A stretch of 64,000 nucleotides of DNA, taken from Poa pratensis. Taxonomy: Eukaryota; Streptophyta; Magnoliopsida; Poales; Poaceae. Within the stretch, counting starts at the first letter, position 1; every line of letters starts with the position of its first letter. The notes under the pieces were generated by a model. The model had not been told where the DNA came from, searched no databases, and worked only from the letters and a program-made list of their open reading frames with translations. Of the stretch, positions 10,641 through 20,137 are shown one piece after another. The stretch lies in the NCBI GenBank assembly GCA_947311845.1, contig CAMZMU010000089.1, positions 20,799,968 to 20,863,967 on the forward strand, read 5' to 3'. The translations under genes and the position numbers were made by a program.

Positions 10641-11060
10641 ATTGCCACTGTTACCAAGCTCATCCGCGCACCATAGAAAGCTGGTGCGAAGAAGGTGACG
10701 AGCTCCGCCACCGTCGGCGTTGCAGGGACGAAGACCAAGACGGGGAGTAGTGCGGTGAGCGCCGCCGCCGTTGTTGATGCCGCGGGTGTGGATACGCTGA
10801 AGAAGATCCCTGGCGACTGGGTCAAGTCCGCCATCAAGGATCATCACCTGGATGAATTCCGGGAAGGTGGGTTGCTGCCGCCGATGGACCAGCTGGCCAC
10901 GCGCGCGCCGGGAAAGAGGTATTCCCACAACCTCGGTCCGGCGAGCGTGTTTGCTTTGCAGATTTCTTGCATCAGGGATTCTCTTTCCCCCTCCATGATT
11001 TTGTGCGTGGATTGCTGTATGCGTACGGGGTCCAAATGCACGACCTGACCCCGAACGGCG
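10641..11060 (+). pseudogene. Antisense ORF of Gypsy element L0, first part (PF04195-like), broken
   Basis: This is the N-terminal part of the additional antisense ORF found in some plant Gypsy elements ('putative gypsy type transposon'). The frame reads IATVTKLIRAP then TAG at 10674-10676, continues GDWVKSAIKDHHLDEF and GGLLPPMDQLATR, and shifts frame near 10905-10915 inside a CG-rich run before LHQGFSFPLHDF and YAYGVQMHDLTPNG. The same blocks occur in element A (SWVDEDFLESLSARGLLPPK). The expected initiator reads ATT at 10641. The ORF is cut at 11060 by the LTR element at 11061-20132 and resumes at 20138. Its function in retrotransposition is unknown. Confidence 0.75.
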
Positions 11061-11681
11061 TGTTGCCACGGAAAATTGCCGCGCAGCACCACGATAACCG
11101 TCGTACTTTCGTGACGACGAACGATTGCTTTCCGAGCAAAGCAACAAAGATCCCCTCGCTTTCGTGGAGGAGAGACGACCGCTTTTCAGCGCAAAACGGC
11201 AAAGATAAGCCAAACCCTAGCGGTGCTAGAGCTCGGCAGAGAAGAACATAGATAAATGGGGAAAGCTAAGTGAAGGCGCCGCTGTGTAGTCTCTTCTGGC
11301 AGCGGGTGCATCGCGATTCGGGAAATCGTATCCCACGCTCCAGCTACCTCTCAGCCTTATCCTCTCTCTCGTTTTCCCTCCCGGTCTCTCCTATCCACTC
11401 TCTCTCTCCCCCAAATTGCAACAGGAGAGCAACGATGAGCACGAGGGAAGAGTCGCGGCTGACGACGACCACGACGGCGGCGATGGTGATGAAGGAGACG
11501 TTCCAGAGGAGATCGAGCGCGACGACGGGGCAGGAGTAGGCCCAGTCCGCCTGCCGCTCCTCGAGGTGCTCGGCCGTCGCCTCTCGCACCAGCATCGACG
11601 GCTACCGCATCGCCGCGGAGCGACGACCGCTCTTGGTGGCACACTCATCGTGGTAGGCGGAGTGTGCACTGTCGGCGTCTC

Positions 11682-12035
11682 ATGGCGCGCGCCGACGAGG
11701 AGCGCGGTGCCGCCGCCGTGGTGCGCCCCGACGGGAAACGCGGGGCCGCCGCCGTGCTGCGCGCCGAGGAGGAGCGCGGGGCCGCCGCCGTGGTGCACGC
11801 CGACAAGGAGCGCGGGGGCGCCGGCTTCGTGGGCGGCCTGGTGCGTGCCGACCAGGAGCGCGGGGCCGTCGGCGTCGTGGGAGGCCTGGTGCGCGCCGAC
11901 AAGGAGACCGGTGCAGCCGGCATCTTAGGTGGCCCATCCGCGCCCCGGGCGAGCTTCATCGAACTTCTATTCGACGAGGAGGACGGTGGCGAGTTCTTCT
12001 TCACCGCCGCGGAGCACTTCGGCGATGAAAAGTAA
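11682..12035 (+). pseudogene. Repeat-coding ORF of unknown function inside the 3.1 kb insertion
   Basis: An open frame from the ATG at 11682 encodes about 117 residues: three 12-residue repeats of the type RADEERGAAAVV, three 16-residue repeats of the type VRADQERGAVGVVGGL, then a non-repeated acidic tail FIELLFDEEDGGEFF ending at a TGA... or TAA-type stop at 12033-12035. A second short frame starts at 11434 (MSTREESRLTTTTTAA) in another register and stops early. The combination of a CT-rich leader and an acidic tail suggests a captured and expanded gene piece rather than a transposase. I do not recognise the parent gene. Confidence 0.35.
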
Positions 12036-12419
12036 TCTGCCTCCGAGCAGCGGCGCCGAGTCCATGAGCGCGTCACCGCGGCTGCTCTACATCTACGCGA
12101 GCGCTGCCGCTTCCGTTCCTGGCGCCGACTGACGAGCCACACATCAGGTATGGTGACTAATCGGCTTCCGTCCCTGGCGCGATGGGGCGTCTGGGCCGAT
12201 GGCCGCCGCGCGCTGGAGTAGCCATGCCGTCTTTGGGCCATGGCAGCCCTGAGGCCAAGCTCGCCATGTAGGGTGTTGATGCACTTAGACGTGGCAGAGA
12301 CACTGCCGACGTGAGTGTGCGTTCGTGCCATGCATATGGATGTAGAAGGAAACACCTTGCCGCTGCGGTCAACCCCGCGTTCGTCATGTCTTCCTTGTAC
12401 GCTACACAAGGCGAGTGTG

Positions 12420-13500
12420 CATCGCCATGGATGATTTATGTGGTAACCAAGTGAAATTTATCTGTCAACCATGTGTGCTTTATTTGGTAACCTAGTGTAG
12501 CCATATGTGATTTATCTGTCAACATGTAGATTTATCTGGTAACAACGTGTAAATATGTGTGGTTTATTTGGTAAGCATATGTAGTCTATTTGTCAACCGT
12601 TTGTAGATGTAATTATGTCTGGTTTATCTGTCATCCATGTATATTTTAGTTGGTAACCACGTGTAGTTTATTTGTCAACCATATGTGTTTATCTGCTAAC
12701 AACCTATGTCGTCGGTTTATGTCTTAGTTTCTGGATGACTTCATCTTGCTAAAAACATGGCAACCAAGTGTAATTTATCTGGAATCATCCTTTGATGAGA
12801 TGACAAATGTATCTAAAATTTAGATGAAATGCCAAGTGTATCTTTTTTGGATGATTTCACATTGATTAAAATGTGGTAATCAAGTGTGGCACCGAACCGG
12901 AGAACGTGGCGTGTGCTTTCGAAAAATCTGTGTCTGAACAATATGGTAGCCGAATCAGAAAACCTGGCGGGCCGAAGTGGAAAACATGGAGGGCACTTTT
13001 GAAAAATCTGATGTATGTGTCCGAACAATATGGTAGCTGAACCGAAAACTTGGCACATTCAAAAAATCCGATAATTGTGTCCGAATAATGTGGTAGCTGA
13101 ACCGGATAACCTAGCAGGTGCATTTGAAAAGACCAATAAAATGTGTCCGGACAATGTGGTATCTGAAGCGGAAAATATGATGGTTACTTTTTAAGAATAT
13201 GTTAGTTGTGACCAAATAATGTGATAGTTGAACCGGATAATTTGGCAGGTGCATTTAAAAAATCTGATAAATGTGTCCGAACAATGTAGTATCTGAACCG
13301 GAAAATATGATGGTTATTTAAAAATATATGTTAGTTGTGTCTGAATAATGTGATAGCTGAACCCAATAAATTTGACGGTGATTTTGAAATATCTGGTAAC
13401 GTGTCCGATATGGTATCTGAACCGGAAAATATGATGGTTATTTTCAAAAGAAATGTTCATTGTATCCGAACAATGTGAGTTAAAATAGAAACTTGAAATT
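12420..13500. repeat. Two adjoining degenerate tandem-repeat tracts
   Basis: From about 12420 to 12700 a loose ~35-45 bp motif repeats (GTGTA...TTTATCTGTCAACC alternating with TTTATTTGGTAACC). From about 12880 to 13490 a different ~60-70 bp motif repeats about nine times, built on GTGTCCGAACAATGTGGTA, then GCTGAACCGG and AAAATATGATGG. Both are AT-rich, diverged and non-coding. The unit is too long and degenerate for a microsatellite and there are no unique spacers. Confidence 0.75.
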
Positions 13501-13752
13501 TCTTTTTAAAACCCAGTAACCCTTACCGAACAAATATGAAAACTTTGTCAAAAATGCCTTTTGAAAGTCCCGTAAACATATCTAAACGACCTAACTATTT
13601 CTAACAACACCGGAGTTGTCTTAAAGCAAAGTACATAATTTGGTCTAAGTATTTCTAAAAAAATGGCAGCAAAATAAGATAATAGTTGCATGTAAGAAAA
13701 TGTAATGAGAGCATTGCGCGCGGTACCTATTTTATTCTCATGATTTTTATTA

Positions 13753-13875
13753 CTCCCTCCGTCCCAAAATAAGTGTCTCAAAGTTGTACAAAAGTGAATG
13801 TATCTATACTTGTTTCATGTCTAGATACATCTACTTTTTGACAAATCTAAGACAGTTATTTTGGGACGGAGGGAG
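13753..13875. mobile_element. Stowaway-type MITE
   Basis: A 123-bp element has inverted ends CTCCCTCCGTCCCAAAATAA and TTATTTTGGGACGGAGGGAG and TA target duplications (13751-13752, 13876-13877). It belongs to the same superfamily as the MITE at 5944-6066 but to a different subfamily by its interior. It is inserted in the 3.1 kb element. Confidence 0.95.
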
Positions 13876-14054
13876 TACAAAAAATTGCATGCATATCTTT
13901 TGGTCTACTACCGAAACAACCACTGTTGCTTACGCTGCAGCTTTTTGTGACGTAGTGCTCGCGCAGAAGCTAGTAGGCTAGTAAAAAAAGGATCGACGTA
14001 GCATACGCGCGTACAGCTGGAAACAGATGCCGCCGCTCGGAACGACATATCTAC

Positions 14055-14357
14055 TTTTTTTTTTTTTGCGAAACACAGTACAACGCAAGCGCTCATATAC
14101 ACGCGCACACACTCACCCCTATGAACGCACGCACGCACACCCTACCCCTATGAGCACCTCCGAGAGACTGAGTCGGCGGGTCGAGTCTTGAGATTGACGA
14201 AGTCACCACGGGCGCCTCGCTGTCGACGGGAACGTCGCCTCCCACTGAAGAATATTCCGCCTTAAATGAGAAACACCAGCGTCAAACCTGGGGTTTGAAC
14301 TCTGGTGGGCTAGGAGTACAACCACCCAACTAACCATCTTGCCACAGGCAAGTTCTC
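14055..14357 (-). mobile_element. Full-length tRNA-derived SINE (Au-type) with 17-bp target duplication
   Basis: On the minus strand it starts GAGAACTTGCCTGTGGCAAG and ends TTTCGC plus a 13-base A tail. The direct repeat CGGAACGACATATCTAC flanks it (14038-14054, 14358-14374). RNA polymerase III promoter boxes are visible near the head: an A-box-like TGGTTAGTTGGGTGG and a B-box-like GAGTTCAAACCCC. The body matches what I recall of the Au SINE family of wheat relatives. It is non-coding and depends on LINE machinery for movement. Confidence 0.9.
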
Positions 14358-14403
14358 CGGAACGACATATCTACGGCGCCGCTCCGTAGCACGGCCCATA
14401 AAT

Positions 14404-15022
14404 AAAAGGTACGTGAAAAAAGATAGATTGGTTTTTGTTGTATGTCGATTGATTGAGGGCTTTCCAATCGGCCGTATACCTATAATATATAGGTAGCCTG
14501 GTCTTTGGCGTACAGGGGTAGGACACGGAGTACTTTTCTTGGCATGCAAGCCGATTTAAATATTTCTAATCTGTAATCGAACCGGCCTAACTAACTCAAT
14601 CCTGTACTAGTACGTATCGATCGAATAATCAGATACATGGAAATCCTAGTGCACCTCTCGCACGTAACTGAATAACCTCCTGTACGTTTTCAGACTGACT
14701 GCAAACCGAGCCATGCTAGGACTTGTCCTATGCCTCTACGTATTAACCCAGCTTGTCTCTGAATTTGCTCCGGACTTGTCCTTGGTAGCTGCAGTTCAAC
14801 TCAGCATATCCCTGAATCCATCCTAGACTTGTCCTCAGCATCGGTTAGTTCAGAAAATCTTGTTACGCTTGATCCATCGTTGCAACATCTGCTGGATTAC
14901 AACCAAGGCTGTATTTTCAAACTAAACAGCAAGTCCATATATGTCAGCTAATAACCTAAGCACAATAATTCAAATCTAATTTGGCTTATAAAATACCCAG
15001 CAGCCAAATTTCACCTTAAACA
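14404..15022 (-). repeat. Left LTR of L1, second part
   Basis: This is the remainder of the left L1 LTR after the 3.1 kb insertion; the first part is 11061-11257. It aligns with 19514-20132 in the right LTR with a handful of substitutions (for example at CGAACCGGCC versus CGAAACGGCC). It ends CACCTTAAACA. Confidence 0.95.
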
Positions 15023-15301
15023 CATGCCCCCTGTTTTTGGTACAATAGCATTTATCAAAAACATATACTTGTACCTTAGGACGATGTCGACAATTTCACC
15101 GGCCATATGTTTGCTTAGGGCGATGTCCAAAAATCACATCGGCCAAATTTTCTTGCACCGATTTTACTCTCCACAACAATCTTCATTGGTTTTCACCCAA
15201 GCCTTCCAGAATAATTCGACTAATCCGTTCGGCAATAAAAATCATCACCAAATAATGCGTACTTGGAGGTCCCCTGCCGAACAGTCATATTCAACCTTTT
15301 T

Positions 15302-15730
15302 TCAAATTCTGCATGTATTAACTGTACCTGCACTAGATCTTTTATTAGTGGCCGAAGTAATAAACTTCAATCCGGCCTTACCTATGTTAGCAAAACAAAG
15401 CATCGGCCCTTGTGGAACATTAAATAGCCGAATGTTTATTGAGCCAATTTCTTTTGCTTTGCAGTTTTCACGTCTAGAGATATGAGCAATGACAAAGTAA
15501 TCTAAGGTTAAAATTACATCTAGACATGCACCAAAATAAATAACAAGTGATTCGTCGAAATCAGTAAACCATGAACATTGTTGCATTACTGACAACGAAT
15601 CACTAGAAGCCTCAATAGGTGTAACACTTATAGCACGAATAGACAAGTCATATTCGGCTGTATAGTTTGTGCAAAATATTGTAAGCAACATGAGACTTCG
15701 TAAACTAGGGACGATGGTATCACATGACAT
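15302..15730 (-). pseudogene. RNase H remnant of L1 pol
   Basis: A 142-codon frame contains CTNYTAEYDLSI, then EASSDSLSVMQQ, and DYFVIAHISRRENCKAKEI. These match in order the AEY, D-S-x-x-V and H-x-x-R-x-x-N blocks of the RNase H region of plant Gypsy polyproteins. Protease, RT and integrase around it are missing, so it is a leftover of a deleted pol gene. It lies between gag and the 3' LTR, the correct relative position for a collapsed pol. Confidence 0.65.
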
Positions 15731-15887
15731 CAGCCATGATTATATAATCATCTCAGGGTGATAAAAGAAATATCGGCCTTATGTATAATCCATCCACCAA
15801 AGTATGCATAGCCGAAATAAATAAAACAACAAATCTGATTATGCACTTCCAATATTTCGGCCTATTGGATTAGTAACAAAATTGCAA

Positions 15888-18800
15888 CTAATCAAATGAA
15901 TAATGATTTGGTAATACCCTTTCATGATGTAGAGAATTATAATACATCCATGGATCAAAATAAGCCCATGGAGGGTAATCAATCATACCTGGTGATGAAT
16001 TCCATGACATAGGCATTAATGGTGGAGTAGAATAATATGGATGATGTGCTGGCCGAAACCTTTGATGGTGATTCAGAAATCTTCGGCCTGATCGCTTGTT
16101 GGATTTATCATTTTTATTCTTCACCCTTGTCACTTGGCTTGCAACAGGAGCTTGCACATCCTCCCTGTCTTGAGGTCCTTTCTTAGGAACCCATGCCATG
16201 TTCTTGCTCTTTAGCTTTTCAGCACTAAGCCGTTTCAGTTTCTTTTCTTGCCAACTTGATAAACCGAGTGGGCATCTCGGCTGTGGTTTTGTTGTGCTTA
16301 ATGGCAATTCTTTTCTAACCTTGAGCACTTTCAACTCTGCTCGTTCAGATTTGGCAATTGGGTTTTTGAAAGTTACTTGCTTCACTTCCTTGCCTTTAGT
16401 AGCCAAAGTCAACTCAGCTGGCTTTTCATTATTTGGAGCTAAATCTGAAACAGCGCACTTGCGTCCATCCTTCTTGACTCGGTAAACTTGCTTGACTGCT
16501 TCTTTCTTTACCCATGAGCTCTGGACCGATTCTTTTTTATCGAAACGGTCTTTGACACGTGATTGTTGATCAATTGTTGATCTTCTCATAGCTGCATAAT
16601 TTGGGTGAGATGATCTATAATTTGATGGATAATGTGCCCAGGAATCATACCTTTTCCATGATGGATATGTATAAAAATCATAGGAAGGTATCCATGACAT
16701 TGGCATTGGTGGCCCAAAAGGAGAATATGAATTTGCTGCACTGAATTTATCCTTTCGCCAATCCCTGTCTTTAGACTTTTGCCTTGGGGCTGATCTTGAT
16801 GCTTTTGCATTACTTGGCCGATAAACACCTTTTTCTTCACTCTCCTTTTGATATTTTTCCAATAGCTGCGTAAAAGTGACTTTTGCTTTCTTACCTTTGT
16901 GCTTATTGCGGCCTTTGTCTTTCTTGGTTTTGCATGCATCGATCTTCAAATTTTTGTTTTGCCCCCCAGTGCTTGATGTCCTCGTTGTAGATTCAATGGA
17001 ACCCTCGCCTTCAAGAATATTTTTAATATGCTCTTCAACAATTTCTTCACTTGTAGGCTTGATCCCATCATCCTTATTGTATACCTGTTCATGTTGAGAT
17101 AAATCGGCTGGAAGTAGCTGATGCAATAACTTCTGTCCATCATTATCAACCAAAATAGTTTGATCCTCTACTTGCATGTCAACCAATTTAAATCGTCCTA
17201 TATCAACGGCCGATTGTACTATTTGATAAAACATGTTGCAATTATCAATACTATGATCAAACGAATCATGCAACTTGCAATACACTTGTCCTTGTAATGA
17301 TGGCACAATGTTGTGATCAAGAATTCTAATATAATCATTTTCTAGCAATATATCCAAGATATGATCACATGTTCTCAACTTGAAGGTATACCTTTTATCT
17401 TCTAGCCGATCTTGTAGTGGGAACGGCTCTGAAATTGAGTAACCAAATGGTTCAGAATTTACCTCACCCCATTCGGCTATGTGTTGTCTTTCACACTCTT
17501 TATCCAATGTATTTGAATACACAATTATACTAGTATCGGCTCTCTTGCAAAACTCTAAACTTGGCTTTATATTTATGAAATCAAAATAATTAGAGCACAT
17601 ATATCTCACTTGAGACCAAACGTTAGCCAAGTATGAAATATGCAAAGCTATCCACGTGTATATAGAATGCATAGCATTGTGAATCAAGATCGTTGTACTA
17701 CGTGGATCATAATACCTCATTAAACTTGACTTTATGTTTCTGGAACCAAAACAATTAAAGCACGCATGTCTCACTAGAGACCAAATATAAGCCAAGTGTG
17801 AATCAAGCAAAGCTACCCATGTAGATATAACATGCATGTAAAATATTAGGGAAAACTTTGACTGTAAAAATTTATTATTATCGGTCTCTCTAAACGGCAC
17901 AATGTGTTGACCGATATACTCTGTAAGAATTTTATTAGTAACAACTAAATTACTTCTCTCGATTGGTCTTTCAAAGCTTATAAGAATTTTGCTAATAGAT
18001 GCATCAATAATAAAGTTTTGACCAAATCGTAAAATGAGTAAATTACTTGTTACCTGTACCTCTTTGAAGACGTTGGCATAGTATGATGATGGCATAACCT
18101 GAACAATACCTTGCTTCGCCTCTAGATAATTCTCCAACGCCTTGTCTTCTTCTTCTTTCTCTGGACTTTGTGCCTCTTCTCTTTGATGCTCTTTATCAAC
18201 CGAACATGGCTCGGCTATGTTTTCAATTTCTTTGGCACGAAACTCGTTGGGCAGCACGAAAATTCCCTCACATCCAGAAAAATCACACACGGCTGTTTCG
18301 CCATGCTCATCATGCTTTTGATCATTGAAGCTTGCTTCTTTTGGTTCAACAGATTCGTCCAGTGTATTTTTGTATTCGGCTTCTTCCATAACCGAATTAG
18401 ACATACTAGACGAATTATTTCGCAAAGCTTCCTCCTTTTGCAACTTCTTGTATGCCTCATGTATCTGTACTAAACTTGTGAAATCACGGGCTTTTTCTCC
18501 TAATCCTTGGACAAAAGAACTAAACTTCTTGAGCTCAGCACCATCCCAATCAATTGTTCCTGCATGAGAATGCCCCCCAATGGTTTTTGTCTCTTTCGGC
18601 AATGTAGTGTTACCGAAATCTTGTACTTGTACAGGGGACGTGCCATAAGCTGCAACACTAGACAAGGACATATTAACTCCTACTGAATTTTTACTTACTC
18701 GGCTATAATCATTGTAAGGGTGTGGAGCCGAATTATGCATATCCGTAGTTGTACATGGTACTGAAAAGTCAGCAGCGTAAGGCGCAACACATGACGGTTC

Positions 18801-19216
18801 AGGATAATTGACCAAATAGCTAGTAGTAGCATGTCTAATTTCCCTATCCATCGGCATGTTTGAAGATGAACTCACATATTGTGAATTATTTTCCGATGAA
18901 AAAAAGATGAAACACTTGCTTGCCTATTATTAAAATTTCTAACATTGGATGCTTCATATTGATTAACCAAACTCATCATGTTGTTCATTGGCATATAAAT
19001 TTGTGGTGCTGCCGATGTATGAGAGTTGGAGTACATATGGTGTCTGTTACTAGTATCATAAGAAGTTGAAGCATGTAAATTACTTTGAATCGGCTCTTGC
19101 ACGTAATTAGACGTATGATTTAAAAATCTAGGGCTAGCCGATAGAGTATACTCATTGAACGATCTAGTAACACCATATGAATTATTTGCATCTACATAAG
19201 GGGATTGGGTATTCAT
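15888..19216 (-). CDS. Gag-like polyprotein of LTR element L1 (one frameshift)
   Basis: The protein forms the retrotransposon particle. A 995-codon open frame (from 18875) is preceded by a frame starting at the ATG at 19214-19216 (MNTQSPYVDANN); the two would join by a one-base shift at a T7 run on the minus strand (18899-18905). Recognisable features are a block VYCKLHDSFDHSIDNC, like the gag C-terminal motif of plant Gypsy elements, several basic Lys/Arg/Gln tracts, and two diverged copies of an aromatic-rich module (PMPMSWIPSYDFYTYPSW and PLMPMSWNSSPGMIDYPPW). An intact protease is not seen. The shift could be a mutation or a translational slip site. Length (about 1,100 residues) is large for a gag. 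Confidence 0.7.
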
Positions 19217-19317
19217 ATTACCTTCGTAGATTGCAAACCTGCTTGATGACGATTTCCACGTAACCGAAACGATCGTTAGACCGTTCGAAACTTCGTCCCC
19301 AGCGGAGTCGCCAATTG

Positions 19318-20132
19318 TGTTGCCACGGAAAATTGCCGCGCAGCACCACGATAACCGTCGTACTTTCGTGACGACGAACGATTGCTTTCCGAGCAAAGCA
19401 ACAAAGATCCCCTCGCTTTCGTGGAGGAGAGACGACCGCTTTTCAGCGCAAAACGGCAAAGATAAGCCAAACCCTAGCGGTGCTAGAGCTCGGCAGAAAA
19501 GAACATAGATAAATAAAAGGTACGTGAAAAATATAGATTGGTTTTTGTTGTATGTCGATTGATTGAGGGCTTTCCAATCGGCCGTATACCTATAATATAT
19601 AGGTAGCCTGGTCTTTGGCGTACAGGGGTAGGACACGGAGTCCTTTTCTTGGCATGCAAGCCGATTTAAATATTTCTAATCTGTAATCGAAACGGCCTAA
19701 CTAACTCAATCCTGTACTAGTACGTATCGATCGAATAATCAGATACATGGAAATCCTAGTGCACCTCTCGCACGTAACTGAATAACCTCCTGTACGTTTT
19801 CAGACTGACTGCAAACCGAGCCATGCTAGGACTTGTCCTATGCCTCTACGTATTAACCCAGCTTGTCTCTGAATTTGCTCCGGACTTGTCCTTGGTAGCT
19901 GCAGTTCAACTCAGCATATCCCTGAATCCATCCTAGACTTGTCCTCAGCATCGGTTAGTCCAGAAAATCTTGTTACGCTTGATCCATCGTTGCAACATCT
20001 GCTGGATTACAACCAAGGCTGTATTTTCAAACTAAACAGCAAGTCCATATATGTCAGCTAATAACCGAAGCACAATAATTCAAATCTAATTTGGCTTATA
20101 AAATACCCAGCAGCCAAATTTCACCTTAAACA
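19318..20132 (-). repeat. Right LTR of L1 (5' LTR in element sense)
   Basis: Uninterrupted 815-bp LTR beginning TGTTGCCACGG and ending CACCTTAAACA on the plus strand. It serves as the reference showing the insertion within the left LTR. Confidence 0.95.
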
Positions 20133-20137
20133 CGGCG

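Larger units (their letters stand above)
11258..14397. mobile_element. Unclassified 3.1 kb insertion inside the L1 LTR, 6-bp target duplication
   Basis: Comparison with the uninterrupted L1 LTR shows that this segment lies between two copies of ATAAAT (11252-11257 and 14398-14403). Its left end (GGGGAAAGCTAAG...GGCGCCG) and the reverse complement of its right end (GGGCCGTGCTACGG...GGCGCCG) share about 17 of the first 27 positions, a degenerate terminal inverted repeat. A 6-bp duplication does not fit Mutator (9), hAT (8), CACTA (3) or LTR (5) insertions well. Contents are a GC-rich left third with a coding-like minisatellite, an AT-rich middle of degenerate tandem repeats, a Stowaway MITE and a SINE. 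No transposase is recognised, so it is probably non-autonomous. Confidence 0.75.
11061..20132 (-). mobile_element. LTR retrotransposon L1 inserted into the antisense ORF of L0 (non-autonomous)
   Basis: The element has TG...CA ends and the 5-bp target duplication CGGCG (11056-11060 and 20133-20137). The right LTR (5' in element sense) is 19318-20132, 815 bp. The left LTR is 11061-15022, interrupted by the insertion at 11258-14397. A primer-binding-like word TGGCGACTCCGCTGGGG follows the 5' LTR on the minus strand (near 19298-19314), and a purine tract CAGGGGGCATG precedes the 3' LTR (15023-15033). Internal coding is gag plus an RNase H remnant; no protease, RT or integrase is recognisable. I counted about seven differences between the LTRs, implying a recent insertion. 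Confidence 0.92.

Noticed and set aside
10695..11048. A separate host gene beginning at 10695
   Set aside because: The frame starts at GTG, and its blocks match the antisense ORF family found again in element A, continuing at 20138 after the nested insertion.
12420..13500. CRISPR-like array of short repeats
   Set aside because: Repeats are degenerate, without constant unit or unique spacers, and the window is plant nuclear DNA.
15024..15485. 153-codon plus-strand frame in L1
   Set aside because: The opposite strand reads as an RNase H remnant in the orientation of the element; the plus-strand frame has no features.
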